A program made the position numbers and the translations under genes. The notes beneath the pieces were generated by a model. The model was not told the origin of the DNA, searched no databases, and saw only the letters and a list, made by a program, of their open reading frames with translations. Positions 1-10,020 of a stretch of 64,000 bases of DNA are shown piece after piece. The stretch lies in assembly GCA_021401465.1 (NCBI GenBank), contig JADDMT010000018.1:1-64000 (forward strand). Direction: 5' to 3'. This DNA comes from Teratosphaeria epicoccoides (lineage: Eukaryota > Ascomycota > Dothideomycetes > Mycosphaerellales > Teratosphaeriaceae). Position 1 is the stretch's first letter. Each line of letters opens with the position of its first letter.

Positions 1-1400
1 CGACAGATCTAACAGAGCTACTCTGTCTCTCTAGTATATAGGGATAGCTTCAGGACAGGTAGTTAGGAGCTTCATGCTTAATTTAATTCCCTTTCCCTAG
101 GGGAGAGTTAGTTACAAGGATAATTGCCATTGTCGATATTCTTTACAGCTCTGCGAGTCTAACACCTAGTCACCTTTCTGCTATTAGCACCTACTATTAT
201 GACATGCGGCGCGGCTTATACTACTCTCTAGTATCGCTAGCATTAGTAGCAGCTCTAGTAGTAGTAGCATGATAGTATTAGCATTAAAGGCTTATATAGT
301 CTTACGTAACTCCGCTAGTTATAACGCTACTACCTTATGCTTTAATATCTTTCTACTAGGCCTTGTTAACAGGCTTAAATCTGATTACTCTATATGCGTA
401 GAAGGACTAGAGGAGGTATTACTACTACTATCTACTACTAAAAGGCCCTCTACGTTTGCTCTAGTAGCTAACGTACTATTAAACAGCTCCCTAAGCGCGT
501 CCGCTATATAGAGTAGTGTCTTTGCGAACTTCTTCATGTCCTTATACGCCTTAAAGTAACGCCTCATCATGTCCTCAGGAGTAGTAGGACACTTAGTATC
601 CTTATTAATGCTCTAACTAGATTGCCTGTTAAGGTTAGTCTACTCATGCTAGTCATGCTTAAGATTACTAATCTTCGTCTTTAGCTTATTAATAGTAAGC
701 GCCTTCACTATGTCTAGATCTTCGCATACTGCCTTTACCTCTAACAACGCCCTCTGTAGTACCTGTAGCTTATATGAGTTATCTAGATGCTTGCTAGCTA
801 AGATTAAATCTTGTAATAACTTTACTAACTTATCTTCTATTACCTTAGTCTACTAGATAATGACTTTCTTGTCTTTATCCTTCTTAATACTACCTTCTTC
901 TAATTCTTCAGTTATAGGAAGAACTAGAGATGTCCTATGTACTACTAGCGTTAACGTCTACGACTACTTTATAATCTTTGTAGCTAGTATCTTGTCTTTA
1001 TCTACCTTCTTTTAAATGCGCTTTAGCTTTAACATGACTGTTACTAGACTTAGAGATGTAGTAACTCGATTAGCTACAGCTGTAGTAGTAACACTAGCCT
1101 ACACTAGCGTAGATTATAGCTAAGAGGGTATAGTAATCGATTAATTAGCAGCTATTACTAAGGGCAAAGCTCCTTGTAACAGATTAGATAGTAATTTATT
1201 ACTAGCCTGCGACTAAGGATCTAGGAGCGCATACTTGGCTAGTATAGTACTACTACTATATAGTGATTAATAGAAAAAAAGAGTCTGCGAGCGCTAGCTA
1301 GCTACGCTAGCGTTAATATTGATTGTTAGATAAGCTATAGTTAATAGTATGATAGTATTAAATCAATAATCCTATTACTAACAACACTAGCTGAAGTCAA
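1..1400. repeat. TpA-rich, RIP-like decayed repeat
   Basis: This block is dominated by TA-containing words (tagtag, ctagta, cttagta) while CpG-containing words such as gcg and cgc survive. That is the pattern expected of repeat-induced point mutation acting on CpA. On the minus strand an open stretch near 385-600 reads like the charged, helical part of a gag-like or coiled-coil protein, and stops interrupt it on both sides. No reverse transcriptase, transposase or clean terminal repeats could be seen, so the element class is unknown. The composition changes abruptly near 1400. Confidence 0.65.
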
Positions 1401-2134
1401 GATCGCGATTCTTGGCGCGCCTCGGCATTAACCGAGCACACCGCGATTGCGACTGCGATTAGAATCGCCAGTAATAGCTATAAAGGCGCTAATTACAATC
1501 GCGCCGCCGCGATTGGCGACCGCGATTGAGGCAACCGAAAGGGCCCTAAGTGGGGCGTGGCCCGGGAGAATGAGACACATAGTGCAGGCGGTATTCTCGG
1601 GTCGAACGAGCATTCGAGGTAGATGGCACGCGCCTAAAACATATGTCTGCTGACAACAAGGCCCCACCGCGTTCGGCCCAAGACAGACCACCACATGATG
1701 AAAGAACACGAACCTGCTTCCCATGGTGAGGGGGTGTCTCTTCCATTTGGAAACCCGGCCCCCAGGAACAACTTCGAGAGGAGTGGATAGTCTCATCACA
1801 CTCAAGCAGACAGATTCAGAGAACAAGTCCAGGAAGAGGCAAAGACGACAAGGCGGCGCGAGGTTCGAGACAGCTCAGGCGCACGCCAGGGGTCACGGTG
1901 ATCAGTAACGATCCACGAAGGATACGATGGTCTGTCGCCAAGTCTCCGAACGATCGCAGCTTGAGCCCGGCTAATCTGGGGCAGCAGTCTTACCATCGTT
2001 TGGACTGTCCGAGGGCTGTGCGAATATAAACACACAAACCCCGAGCTGCTGCCAGTTGGTCCATCTTCACAATTACGTCTCGACATCTTTCAAGCCCGCA
2101 CAAGAGAGCCCGAACGAGAGAGCCTGAACGCAAA
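1401..2134. other. Gene-free stretch with a GCGATT/AATCGC word cluster, then secreted-protein promoter
   Basis: Between about 1408 and 1530 the word GCGATT and its complement AATCGC recur many times, giving several short palindromes next to the decayed repeat. The remainder looks like ordinary single-copy sequence. The last part is the presumed promoter and leader of the small secreted protein gene at 2135. No coding region is supported here. Confidence 0.45.
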
Positions 2135-2556
2135 ATGAAGCCAGCAACGCTCCTCGCCACTCTTTTCGCCCCTTTAGTTCTGGCAGGGGTATGTATCTCT
2201 CCGCTCCTGTCCGGACACAGTCGTAATCACGACTCAAGCTCAAAACAACTGGAATGAACTGATGTTGTGCGCGAATAGACCTGTCTAACTGAGAAAGACC
2301 CACACGCGCAAAACCGAGATGGGGACTGTATCCCCGATGTTCGAGATTTCTGGGTTAAGGACCTCAGACAACAGAAATGCCATCCTGTCAGTTATCGATC
2401 CTTCCTTCACGACACGCACTTCGGCGATGTCATACTAACGCTTGTGGTCTCGCGGTCCAGGACAATCAATGCAAGAATGACTACACCGTTTGTACGTTCA
2501 ATGTTCATCCATGGTGGGACGGGACGGAGTGGGAACAGCTCGCAAACTGCAGCTAG
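2135..2556 (+). CDS. Small secreted cysteine-rich protein (candidate effector), three exons
   Basis: Exons 2135-2188, 2279-2386 and 2461-2556 give an 85-residue protein. Exon 1 is an 18-residue signal peptide (MKPATLLATLFAPLVLAG) after a good leader context (cgcaaaATG). Exons 2 and 3 add 67 residues with six cysteines and a tryptophan-rich tail ending NCS-stop. Intron 1 (90 nt) starts GTATGT. Intron 2 (74 nt) starts GTCAGT, has a perfect ACTAAC branch point near 2433 and ends CCAG. Both are phase 0. The reading frame is open only when spliced, and every cysteine falls in exons. No known family was recognised. The gene lies about 700 bp from a RIP-like block, a common setting for effector genes. 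Its role in secretion is inferred; the effector label is only a hypothesis. Confidence 0.72.
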
Positions 2557-3635
2557 TCCGGAAGTCTTGAACGCTGAGGTGGTCAGGGTCAAGATTTGGA
2601 GCTATGCAACCCAAAGGACGATCATGCGGACACGCTTTTGGGTCTCTGCTTTTCTCCGCTTGCAGGATCGCAGAAGGCCCGGGATCATATGGTGTGGATG
2701 GGATAGGTGTGCACCCTGAGTCAGTCGGGACTTGAACAATCGCTCGTAGGAAACGAAGACAGACTGTAATTCTGAATGTTTTCTGGTCATTGTCGGTACG
2801 AGTGTCTTCACGACACTGAGATGATAAGTGTGCAATCCTGTTGAGAGTGCGCGCAGTCACCGTCATTCGCAATTGTGGTAGAAGCATGCGACATCGACCA
2901 TCCAGGGCTCTGGGTACTCTTGCAGGTCTGTGAGTTCACACGTTTTTTGTGCAGTAGCAACAACTTGACGACCACTCTCCATTTCCTGTGGGACTCTTGT
3001 TACCAATCAGGATTGAGCTGACTACCGACACGTCAGTCAAAATATCGAGACCACCCGAGCAATACGTCTGATGGTGACCGAAGCATGGAGTCGGTTGGTG
3101 CAAACGGCTTGATTGACTTTGGAGCTGACTATTCCAGGTCATCGCTGCTTTTCCCAATGGGCGCGGTCGCTTAGGCCGACACAGATCCAACTGGTCGTCT
3201 TGGTCAGCAAAAACGGTGCCGGCCGACGGCTGCAGCTGAGTGCTGGCTGAGTCTGGACAGCGACTCACAAGACAATGCGCTGCTAGTTGAGATGAGACGA
3301 CAGACGCCTGGAGCCCGTCTGCGTGGACCATGCCCAGAGCGGCAACGCGGCGTGGCATGTCTGAGCCGGCAGCATGGCGCCAGAAATGCAGCTTCAGGCT
3401 GCCACTATGGTCTGCACGTTAATGCGGACGAATGCACCTGGCTAGCTTCCTCCTCGATAGGTTTGAGAGAGGTATATGAAGATTCACGATTCCGGTAGCT
3501 GAACTCTCAATTGCGATTGACAGTGAACAAGCATCTGGGCACTCATAGCATAACTTCATGCTACTTCAAACAGAAGATTCGAAAGCTAAGCACAATCATC
3601 ACCAGTATCCGTAGCACAACATCACATCCACAACG
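2557..3635. other. No gene seen
   Basis: This 1.1-kb stretch has normal base composition. It contains only short overlapping reading frames without recognisable motifs, signal peptides or consistent splice signals. No repeats stand out. Confidence 0.4.
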
Positions 3636-3926
3636 ATGTCGTCCTCTGGCAAGGTCGCAACTCTTGGGTCCTCCATCCCTCAAAGCTCTCTGGCGCCAAA
3701 GGAGTTGAGCGTGAGGGATGTGATGGAGTTGGTCAGAGAAATAGGAGATCTGAATAGCGTAGCATGTCCATCCAAAATCCGAGTGGCTATGTGTATCATC
3801 CTATGCTCCAAAATCAGCGTCCGTGGGCAGCTCAAGATTGCTGTTTCACATGCAAGACCCGCCTTGCTGGGGGAACTTGAGGATCTTCCCGCTGATCCGC
3901 GGCCTACGCTCCGTACTAATTCCTGA
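3636..3926 (+). CDS. Possible small unknown protein (96 aa)
   Basis: An open frame starts at an ATG preceded by a CA-rich leader (catccacaacgATG) of the kind seen before other genes here. The first 40 residues look like plausible protein sequence (a Ser/Gly-rich start, then an amphipathic segment with VRDVMELVREIGDL). The second half is less convincing, and an undetected intron may be present. It sits just upstream of the NEW1-like gene on the same strand and could also be part of that gene's leader. No family was recognised. Confidence 0.3.
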   Translation: MSSSGKVATLGSSIPQSSLAPKELSVRDVMELVREIGDLNSVACPSKIRVAMCIILCSKISVRGQLKIAVSHARPALLGELEDLPADPRPTLRTNS

Positions 3927-4168
3927 CCATTTTCTTCCACTCGAGACTTTCTTGCCCGCAATTTTCTTTGTGTGCGCATTTCGGCCTCTGGCCTGCTCTC
4001 GACCCTCCGTGTGCGCGACAAGCGTCCAACATATATACCCTACATTGAAGATTCCCAGCAATTTGCCAAGCGCGCGCAAATAATATCGACGACCGGCTGC
4101 AGAAAATATCCAGAGCCCACGGCTGAGGCTTACCACCCCAATACCCACCAGGAGAAGTGCGAGCAGAA

Positions 4169-7100
4169 ATGCCACACATGGACTCTCCACCCACGGCGCC
4201 TCAGATCATGGTCGCCGCCAAGTCCGCCGCGCCGTCGGCGGAGGACGTCGCGTCCATTGCGCAGCAGATCTACAGCTCTAAAACGTCGCAAGCCGCGCTT
4301 GACGCCTCATACGCCCTCACAGACCTCGTGCTCCACAGCGTGGGATTTCGCGGACTGCACGCATACAATGTACTCTCCGAAGCGATCAAGGCGTCCGGCG
4401 ACAAAAAGAGTGCGGGCAAGCGTGAGGGCGCCATGTTCACCCTGGGCGCAACAATAGAAAAATTCTTAGCGAAGCAGAAATTGTCTGAAGTGGTGTTCTT
4501 ATTGCAGGAGCCTGGCTTGGTGCCATGTATGCTGGATGCGCTTGCGGACAAGCAGAGTGCCGTGAAGGAGGGTGCAAAATATGGGCTGCACACGCTATTC
4601 TCGCAGCTGAATGCCGAGGCGAAGGTGTTTGGCTTGTTGCCGCTGCTGCTGACATATCTGGGCAAGAAGACTGGAAAGTGGCAGGGCACGGTTGGTGCGT
4701 TGGAGCTGATCGGGCGTATGGCGGACAAGGCTAGGATTGGAATGGAGAGTGGCAAGGTGGAGAAAGAGAAGGAGGTGCTCAGATTTGCTATGGGCAAGAA
4801 GTTGGAGAGACTGATTCCCACGGTCGAGGCGGGCATGCATGACCTGAAGAGCGAGGTGTCGAAGCAGGCAATCAAGAGCATGAACAGTCTAACCACATTA
4901 TTGCAGAATGACGATGTTGCGCCCCGGATACCATTGCTGGTGAAGGCCATGGAGGACCCGAGTACCGAAGCTTTGAGGAAGGCGATCCACGCGCTCAGCC
5001 AGACCACATTTGTGACAGTGGTCGACTCGCCAGTTCTGGCACTGCTCACACCGCTTTTGGAGCGCTCGCTCAGCTCTCCTTCAACCTCTCAGGAGGTGAC
5101 CCGCCAAACTGTCGTGGTTGTCGAGAACTTAACGAAGCTCGTGCACGACCCGGTCGAGGCTAGGACTTTTCTGCCAAAACTCAAGCCGGGTGTGCAGCGC
5201 GTGGCTGAGGGTGCGGCACTGCCTGAAGTGCGAGAAATTGGACAGAGGGCAATGAATGTCATCCTCAAGGCTATGGGAGAGCAGCAGAACGGTGACGCCA
5301 AGCCTGCCTCAGTTGCTGAACGTGTGCTTCCTGCGGACGCGCTTGCGCTGCTGGAGAAGGAGTTGTTGCACTGCGATGGCTTCTTGAACTACCCTGGTGA
5401 CTCCGAAGTCTGGGTATTGGCAAAGAGGTACATCTCTGAGATGCTAGCCGAGGACGCAAATCAGCGCGCTCTTGAGCGGATCATTCCAAACTCGACTCCT
5501 TACTTGCAACCACTGATGGACACTGGCAAGGCCGAGGCGGTGGGCCAGGCTTTGCACACCTTCTACGTGGCTGAAGACTCCCGCAAATATGGCGCGCCGC
5601 CTCAGCTTGAGGACGGTGAGGTCGAGATCGTCAACGCAAACTTCTCTCTTGGCTACGGCGGTATGCTTCTGCTCTCCCACACCAATATGAGACTACTCAA
5701 AGGTCACCGCTACGGTCTGTGCGGTCGGAACGGTGCTGGCAAGTCTACGCTCATGCGTTCGATCGCCACTGGCAAACTCGATGGCTTCCCGCCCCCGGAC
5801 GAGGTCCGGACGTGCTTCGTGGAGCACAACCAGGGCGAGGATGCTGAGATCACCATTCTGGAGTACTGTCTGAAAGACCCTGAGCTTCAGAGCGAAGGCA
5901 AGGCGCGGATCTCGGCTGTTCTGGAGGAAGTCGGCTTCACTTGTGGCCCTGAGGGTAGGCAATCGCAGAAGGTTGGCTCCCTCTCTGGTGGCTGGAAGAT
6001 GAAGCTCGCTCTGGCTCGTGCCATGTTGATGCGTGCCGACGTCTTCTTGCTCGACGAGCCAACAAACCATCTGGACGTTGCCAACGTCAAGTGGCTGCAG
6101 GAGTACCTCAAGAGCCATACTGAGATCACGTCTTTGATCGTCTCTCACGACAGCGGATTTCTGGACGAGGTCTGCACCGACATCTATAACTACGAAAACA
6201 AGAAGTTGGTCCACTACCGAGGTAATCTTGCTGAGCTGGTCAAGGTCAAGCCTGAAGCGAAGGCGTACTACACCCTTTCCGCTTCGCAAGTCCAATTCAA
6301 GTTCCCACCCCCTGGTATCCTGACTGGCGTCAAGAGCAACACTCGCCGTATCCTTGCTATGACGGACTGCACTTTCACATATCCTGGCGCATTGAAGCCA
6401 AACCTGCACAACGTCTCCGCGTCCCTTACTCTTAGCAGCAGAGTCGCTATCATTGGACCCAACGGTGCCGGCAAGTCCACCCTCATCAAGGTCCTGACCG
6501 GGGAAGTCGTGCCCCAACAAGGAAAAGTTGAGAAGCATCCCAATCTTCGTATCGGCTACATCAAGCAGCACGCTCTGGAGCACGTTGAGATGCATATGGA
6601 GAAGACACCAAATCAGTACCTGCAATGGCGTTATGCTACCGGCGACGATCGTGAGGTGTTGATGAAGCAGACACGTATCCTCACCGATGAGGACAAAGCT
6701 CAGATGCAAGTCACCATCGACATCGGTGATGGCAAAGGACCGAGGCAGATCGAGGCCCTGATCGGACGGCAAAAGTACAAGAAAAGCTTCCAATATGAGG
6801 TCAAGTGGGTGGGTTGGTTACCGAAGTTCAACACTATGATCTCGCGCGAGACGCTGCTTGATCGTGGATTTCAGAAGTTGATCCAAGAGTTTGACGACCA
6901 CGAGGCCTCGCGTGAGGGTCTTGGCTTCCGTCAATTGGAGCCTAGGATCATTGCCAAGCACTTCGAGGATGTTGGTCTGGACCCTGAGATTGCAAACCAC
7001 AACGAGATTTCCGGTCTCTCTGGAGGTCAGAAGGTCAAGGTTGTCCTAGCAGGTGCCATGTGGAATAACCCGCACTTGCTTGTGCTCGACGAGCCAACGA

Positions 7101-7549
7101 ACTTCTTGGACCGCGACTCCTTAGGTGGTTTGGCTGTTGCCATTCGAGACTACAAAGGAGGCGTGGTCATGATCTCACACAACGAGGAATTCGTTGGCGC
7201 GCTCTGTCCAGAACAATGGCACGTTGTTGACGGCCGACTTACACAAAAAGGTCACCTCGCGGTCTCACTCGACAGGTTCGAGGACTCGAGACCTGGATCG
7301 AGCATCGCATCAAGCGCGGTGCAGTCCTCGAACGTAAGCTCCGCGGCTCCCAGCACGAATGGAACTCCTAGTGCATCAGCGCAAGTCTCGGAAGCGGAGG
7401 GCGATATGAAATTCAAGGCGAAGAAGAAGAAGAAGTTAACAAGGCAGCAGTTGAAGGATCGAGAGGTCAGAAGGCGGTTGAGGCATATTGAATGGTTGAA
7501 CAGTCCTAAAGGGACGCCGCATCCTCCGGATACTGATGATGAGGCTTAG
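4169..7549 (+). CDS. NEW1: NEW1/Elf1-type ABCF ATPase (EF3-like)
   Basis: This single-exon gene encodes 1126 residues from the ATG at 4169; another ATG follows at 4178. The first ~480 residues are HEAT-like helical repeats. ABC domain 1 has Walker A GRNGAGKST near residue 520, signature LSGGWKMK near 604 and a DEPTNHLD Walker B. ABC domain 2 has GPNGAGKST near 762 and, near residues 865-915, an EF3-type chromodomain insertion (YKKSFQYEVKWVGW). Its signature is LSGGQKVKVV near 949, followed by DEPTNFLD. The lysine-rich tail ending SPKGTPHPPDTDDEA matches NEW1 rather than EF3. NEW1 is a cytosolic, ribosome-associated ATPase acting in translation termination and recycling; the fission yeast relative Elf1 was linked to mRNA export. 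The Q/N-rich prion region of yeast New1 is absent. Confidence 0.93.
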   Translation: MPHMDSPPTAPQIMVAAKSAAPSAEDVASIAQQIYSSKTSQAALDASYALTDLVLHSVGFRGLHAYNVLSEAIKASGDKKSAGKREGAMFTLGATIEKFLAKQKLSEVVFLLQEPGLVPCMLDALADKQSAVKEGAKYGLHTLFSQLNAEAKVFGLLPLLLTYLGKKTGKWQGTVGALELIGRMADKARIGMESGKVEKEKEVLRFAMGKKLERLIPTVEAGMHDLKSEVSKQAIKSMNSLTTLLQNDDVAPRIPLLVKAMEDPSTEALRKAIHALSQTTFVTVVDSPVLALLTPLLERSLSSPSTSQEVTRQTVVVVENLTKLVHDPVEARTFLPKLKPGVQRVAEGAALPEVREIGQRAMNVILKAMGEQQNGDAKPASVAERVLPADALALLEKELLHCDGFLNYPGDSEVWVLAKRYISEMLAEDANQRALERIIPNSTPYLQPLMDTGKAEAVGQALHTFYVAEDSRKYGAPPQLEDGEVEIVNANFSLGYGGMLLLSHTNMRLLKGHRYGLCGRNGAGKSTLMRSIATGKLDGFPPPDEVRTCFVEHNQGEDAEITILEYCLKDPELQSEGKARISAVLEEVGFTCGPEGRQSQKVGSLSGGWKMKLALARAMLMRADVFLLDEPTNHLDVANVKWLQEYLKSHTEITSLIVSHDSGFLDEVCTDIYNYENKKLVHYRGNLAELVKVKPEAKAYYTLSASQVQFKFPPPGILTGVKSNTRRILAMTDCTFTYPGALKPNLHNVSASLTLSSRVAIIGPNGAGKSTLIKVLTGEVVPQQGKVEKHPNLRIGYIKQHALEHVEMHMEKTPNQYLQWRYATGDDREVLMKQTRILTDEDKAQMQVTIDIGDGKGPRQIEALIGRQKYKKSFQYEVKWVGWLPKFNTMISRETLLDRGFQKLIQEFDDHEASREGLGFRQLEPRIIAKHFEDVGLDPEIANHNEISGLSGGQKVKVVLAGAMWNNPHLLVLDEPTNFLDRDSLGGLAVAIRDYKGGVVMISHNEEFVGALCPEQWHVVDGRLTQKGHLAVSLDRFEDSRPGSSIASSAVQSSNVSSAAPSTNGTPSASAQVSEAEGDMKFKAKKKKKLTRQQLKDREVRRRLRHIEWLNSPKGTPHPPDTDDEA

Positions 7550-8540
7550 GCGGTGTCTGCCTCTTGTATGATGCCTTTCGTGTCCGGAGTGAAAAGCGAG
7601 TTGCATGCAAGGCGTTTCGGATGGCTGCCGAGTCCAAGGGGACAAAGTGTGATAGAGTGATAGAAGGCTTGCTGCTGCTGCAATGATTGCATATGGGCTG
7701 GTGTTGATGGGATCTGTTCTTGTTGAATATTGATACACCTGTCGATACCTGAGTCTTGCCCTCCGTGGCCTCAATTGATCCTTCTCTCATCATTAACACA
7801 TCGACGCAGCGCTTGACGGTAAGTCGTGGCCATCAAAGGCCTAATCATACGCTGCGTCACGTACGTACATAACAACCGCACATCACGCCAGGCTGTTGCA
7901 GGACGACATGGTCGTACATGCCACTCTCGCTCTAAGGCGGACGGTCCCTCCGTTCCGTTGAGCATCAGATCTCCCTACACTGGGTGACACCGTCCATTGG
8001 CTTTGTCCTGATAGGAAGGCGGACAGGCATGTCAGTAAGCGGAATGCATTCCCTTGGCTTGCAAGGCCTGCAGTCTCGCTTTTTGAATCCAGTACACGAG
8101 CAAATCAGTACGTGTCTCGAAAATCATCGCTTTCGTAAGCATGGGGTTGACGTGGTGGCAGCTTTATTCCAGGTAGACTACGAGTGAGAACAGTCCATCT
8201 GCGTCGCTTGACTTACTCAATCATTTCTACGACATCAAAGTGAACCAAGTCTCCTTCAAAGGGTGGAAATCTATGGGCCTGACTCTCTGATGCGGTAGTA
8301 AACGAAGGGAAGCCAAGGATCTCGATCTTAGATCCGACCAGGAAGCCTCAGAGGTTGATGCCACACGTACTGGTCAATGGCAGCGATGTCACCCGGTAGC
8401 CATTCGAAATGTCAGCAAAGGTGTCATGTGAGCGACATTGCCGCCCTCGATCTGCTCGAAGCATTCGTCACGGTCTTGATGATACTACTGCAACTTGAAG
8501 CTGCCGCAGTTCTGTCGGTTCTCCGTTCCATGCACCTACC
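7550..8540. other. 3' region of NEW1-like gene, otherwise no gene seen
   Basis: The first ~250 bases are probably 3' untranslated sequence. The remainder contains only short frames in all directions, and no motif or splice structure could be supported. Confidence 0.35.
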
Positions 8541-9020
8541 GCACAGAACACTCAGGATTCAGTGCCACTTTCGATGGCAAAAACGTCCGGCCATGGTAGT
8601 AGGGTGAGGTGGACCGAAGGCTTCGCCTTCCCGGGATCCTCAATCCCTTTGCGGCCTCGAGAGGATCCAAATATTCGTTGCCACAGCCCCTCAACCTTTC
8701 TAGCCGCCTGATTCCCGACATTCTGGCCGCCGCGTTCGCCACCAGCAGGGATCATCTCCAAAGTAGCGCTGACCGGTCGAGAACAGACTCGTCAGCAGCT
8801 TGTTCTTTGTCGTCCGGCGAGGGAATGACTCAGATAGCTCCTCAAACACGTTGGCCGGAAGATGGCATGCAAATTGCCAGCTCTGACTCGCTCTTACCAA
8901 TTCGCCACAGTAACATTCACCAAGCCGGATTATGTGCACCGAGGCTGGGTCAGTGCTTTGACTTGGTTGGATGATGTCTAGCCAGCTACTGCTCGGTCGA
9001 GTCAGGCACACGGGGCTCAT
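8541..9020 (-). pseudogene. Possible broken coding remnant
   Basis: Protein-like text on the minus strand moves between frames. One frame gives ACHLPANVFEELSESFPRR and then GQRYFGDDPCWW. The overlapping frame continues with RKVEGLWQRIF and HLTLLPWPDVFAIESGTES before a stop at about 8552. The frame changes without obvious splice sites, which suggests a degenerate gene. I do not recognise the family, and chance is not excluded. Confidence 0.25.
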
Positions 9021-10020
9021 GATCTGGCAAGGTCGTCGTGATTGTTTTGATTTTGTGATTATGGTTGTTGGAAAATGTGCTGTGTGTCAAGACTGCTTGA
9101 TGATTTGATAGCCTTCTCGACATTATCCAATGGTATGTGCCTGATCCTGAAGGATGCCATACTGCAGAAACTCGAGCGTGATGGCCGGATTGGGCGGCTT
9201 GTGTTGTCTGTCGAGATGCACAGCCATCCTGGACATTTTGTTTCTACAACATCTCGTCACGGTGAATTTGGGAGAATCACGCCAAGAGTGACGGCTCCAT
9301 TGCTTACAATCTCGTATGAGTTCTTTTAATAAATCGAGATCGGCAGGCACGAGACCCCGCTTGCGACACAATGCGCTCCAATAGACGCGCAACACTGCGG
9401 TGAAGTGTCGTGTGTCCGTCGCGACTTCCCATCCTCCTGAAACACACACACGCGACAGCCTGCGTCTCAAAACCTGAGACTGCCCTCTTTCGATATCGCT
9501 CAGCGGTCGCCGGTGCGGTGGAACTTGACTGATGAGACTCGCTTGAAGAACGAGGACAGGACAAAGCTTAAAATAACGCGGCTTGACGACATCCTTCACC
9601 TCTTGTGTTCCTGAACAAAACAGAGTAATGAGCGCCTCGGGCTGAGCCTGCCTGACTTTCATATTGCGACCCTATAGCGTTCATCGGAAAACATTCCACG
9701 GCCTTGGGCCATGCCCACGGCAGCCTGATTGTTTCTGTTGACTGTCGGCTCCGCCATTGTCGTGCATCGGAACTGTTCGTTCTCGCGACTGGACGAAGGG
9801 GGCCGGTGACGTGGACTTCAAGTCGGTTTCTATAAGAAGCGGAGATTGGAGGACGGCTTGGCATTTTGGGGAACCGACAGCTTGGACTGCATCGTGCGGA
9901 TTGCTGGTAGCTGAGCTGGCACACGCTTCGAGTCAGTGCGACACCTAGCAATGGTCTGAAAGGCGGCTTGGACGAGCTGTGGATTGAGAGTTCTGCAAAG
10001 CCGGACTGTCTGTCGTAGAC
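9021..10020. other. Upstream region of the Skt5-like gene
   Basis: A 179-codon minus-strand frame (9123-9662) is open here but has no recognisable domain, signal peptide or leader context. It is treated as chance. The sequence just before 10021 is the likely promoter and leader of the Sel1-repeat gene. Confidence 0.35.

Noticed and set aside
3846..4190. Minus-strand hydrophobic frame (114 codons) starting like a membrane protein
   Set aside because: It overlaps the NEW1-like start codon and leader in antisense, has no splice or leader support, and its second half looks random.
5693..6793. 366-codon minus-strand frame inside the NEW1-like gene
   Set aside because: It lies opposite conserved ABC motifs and is a codon-bias shadow with no family features.
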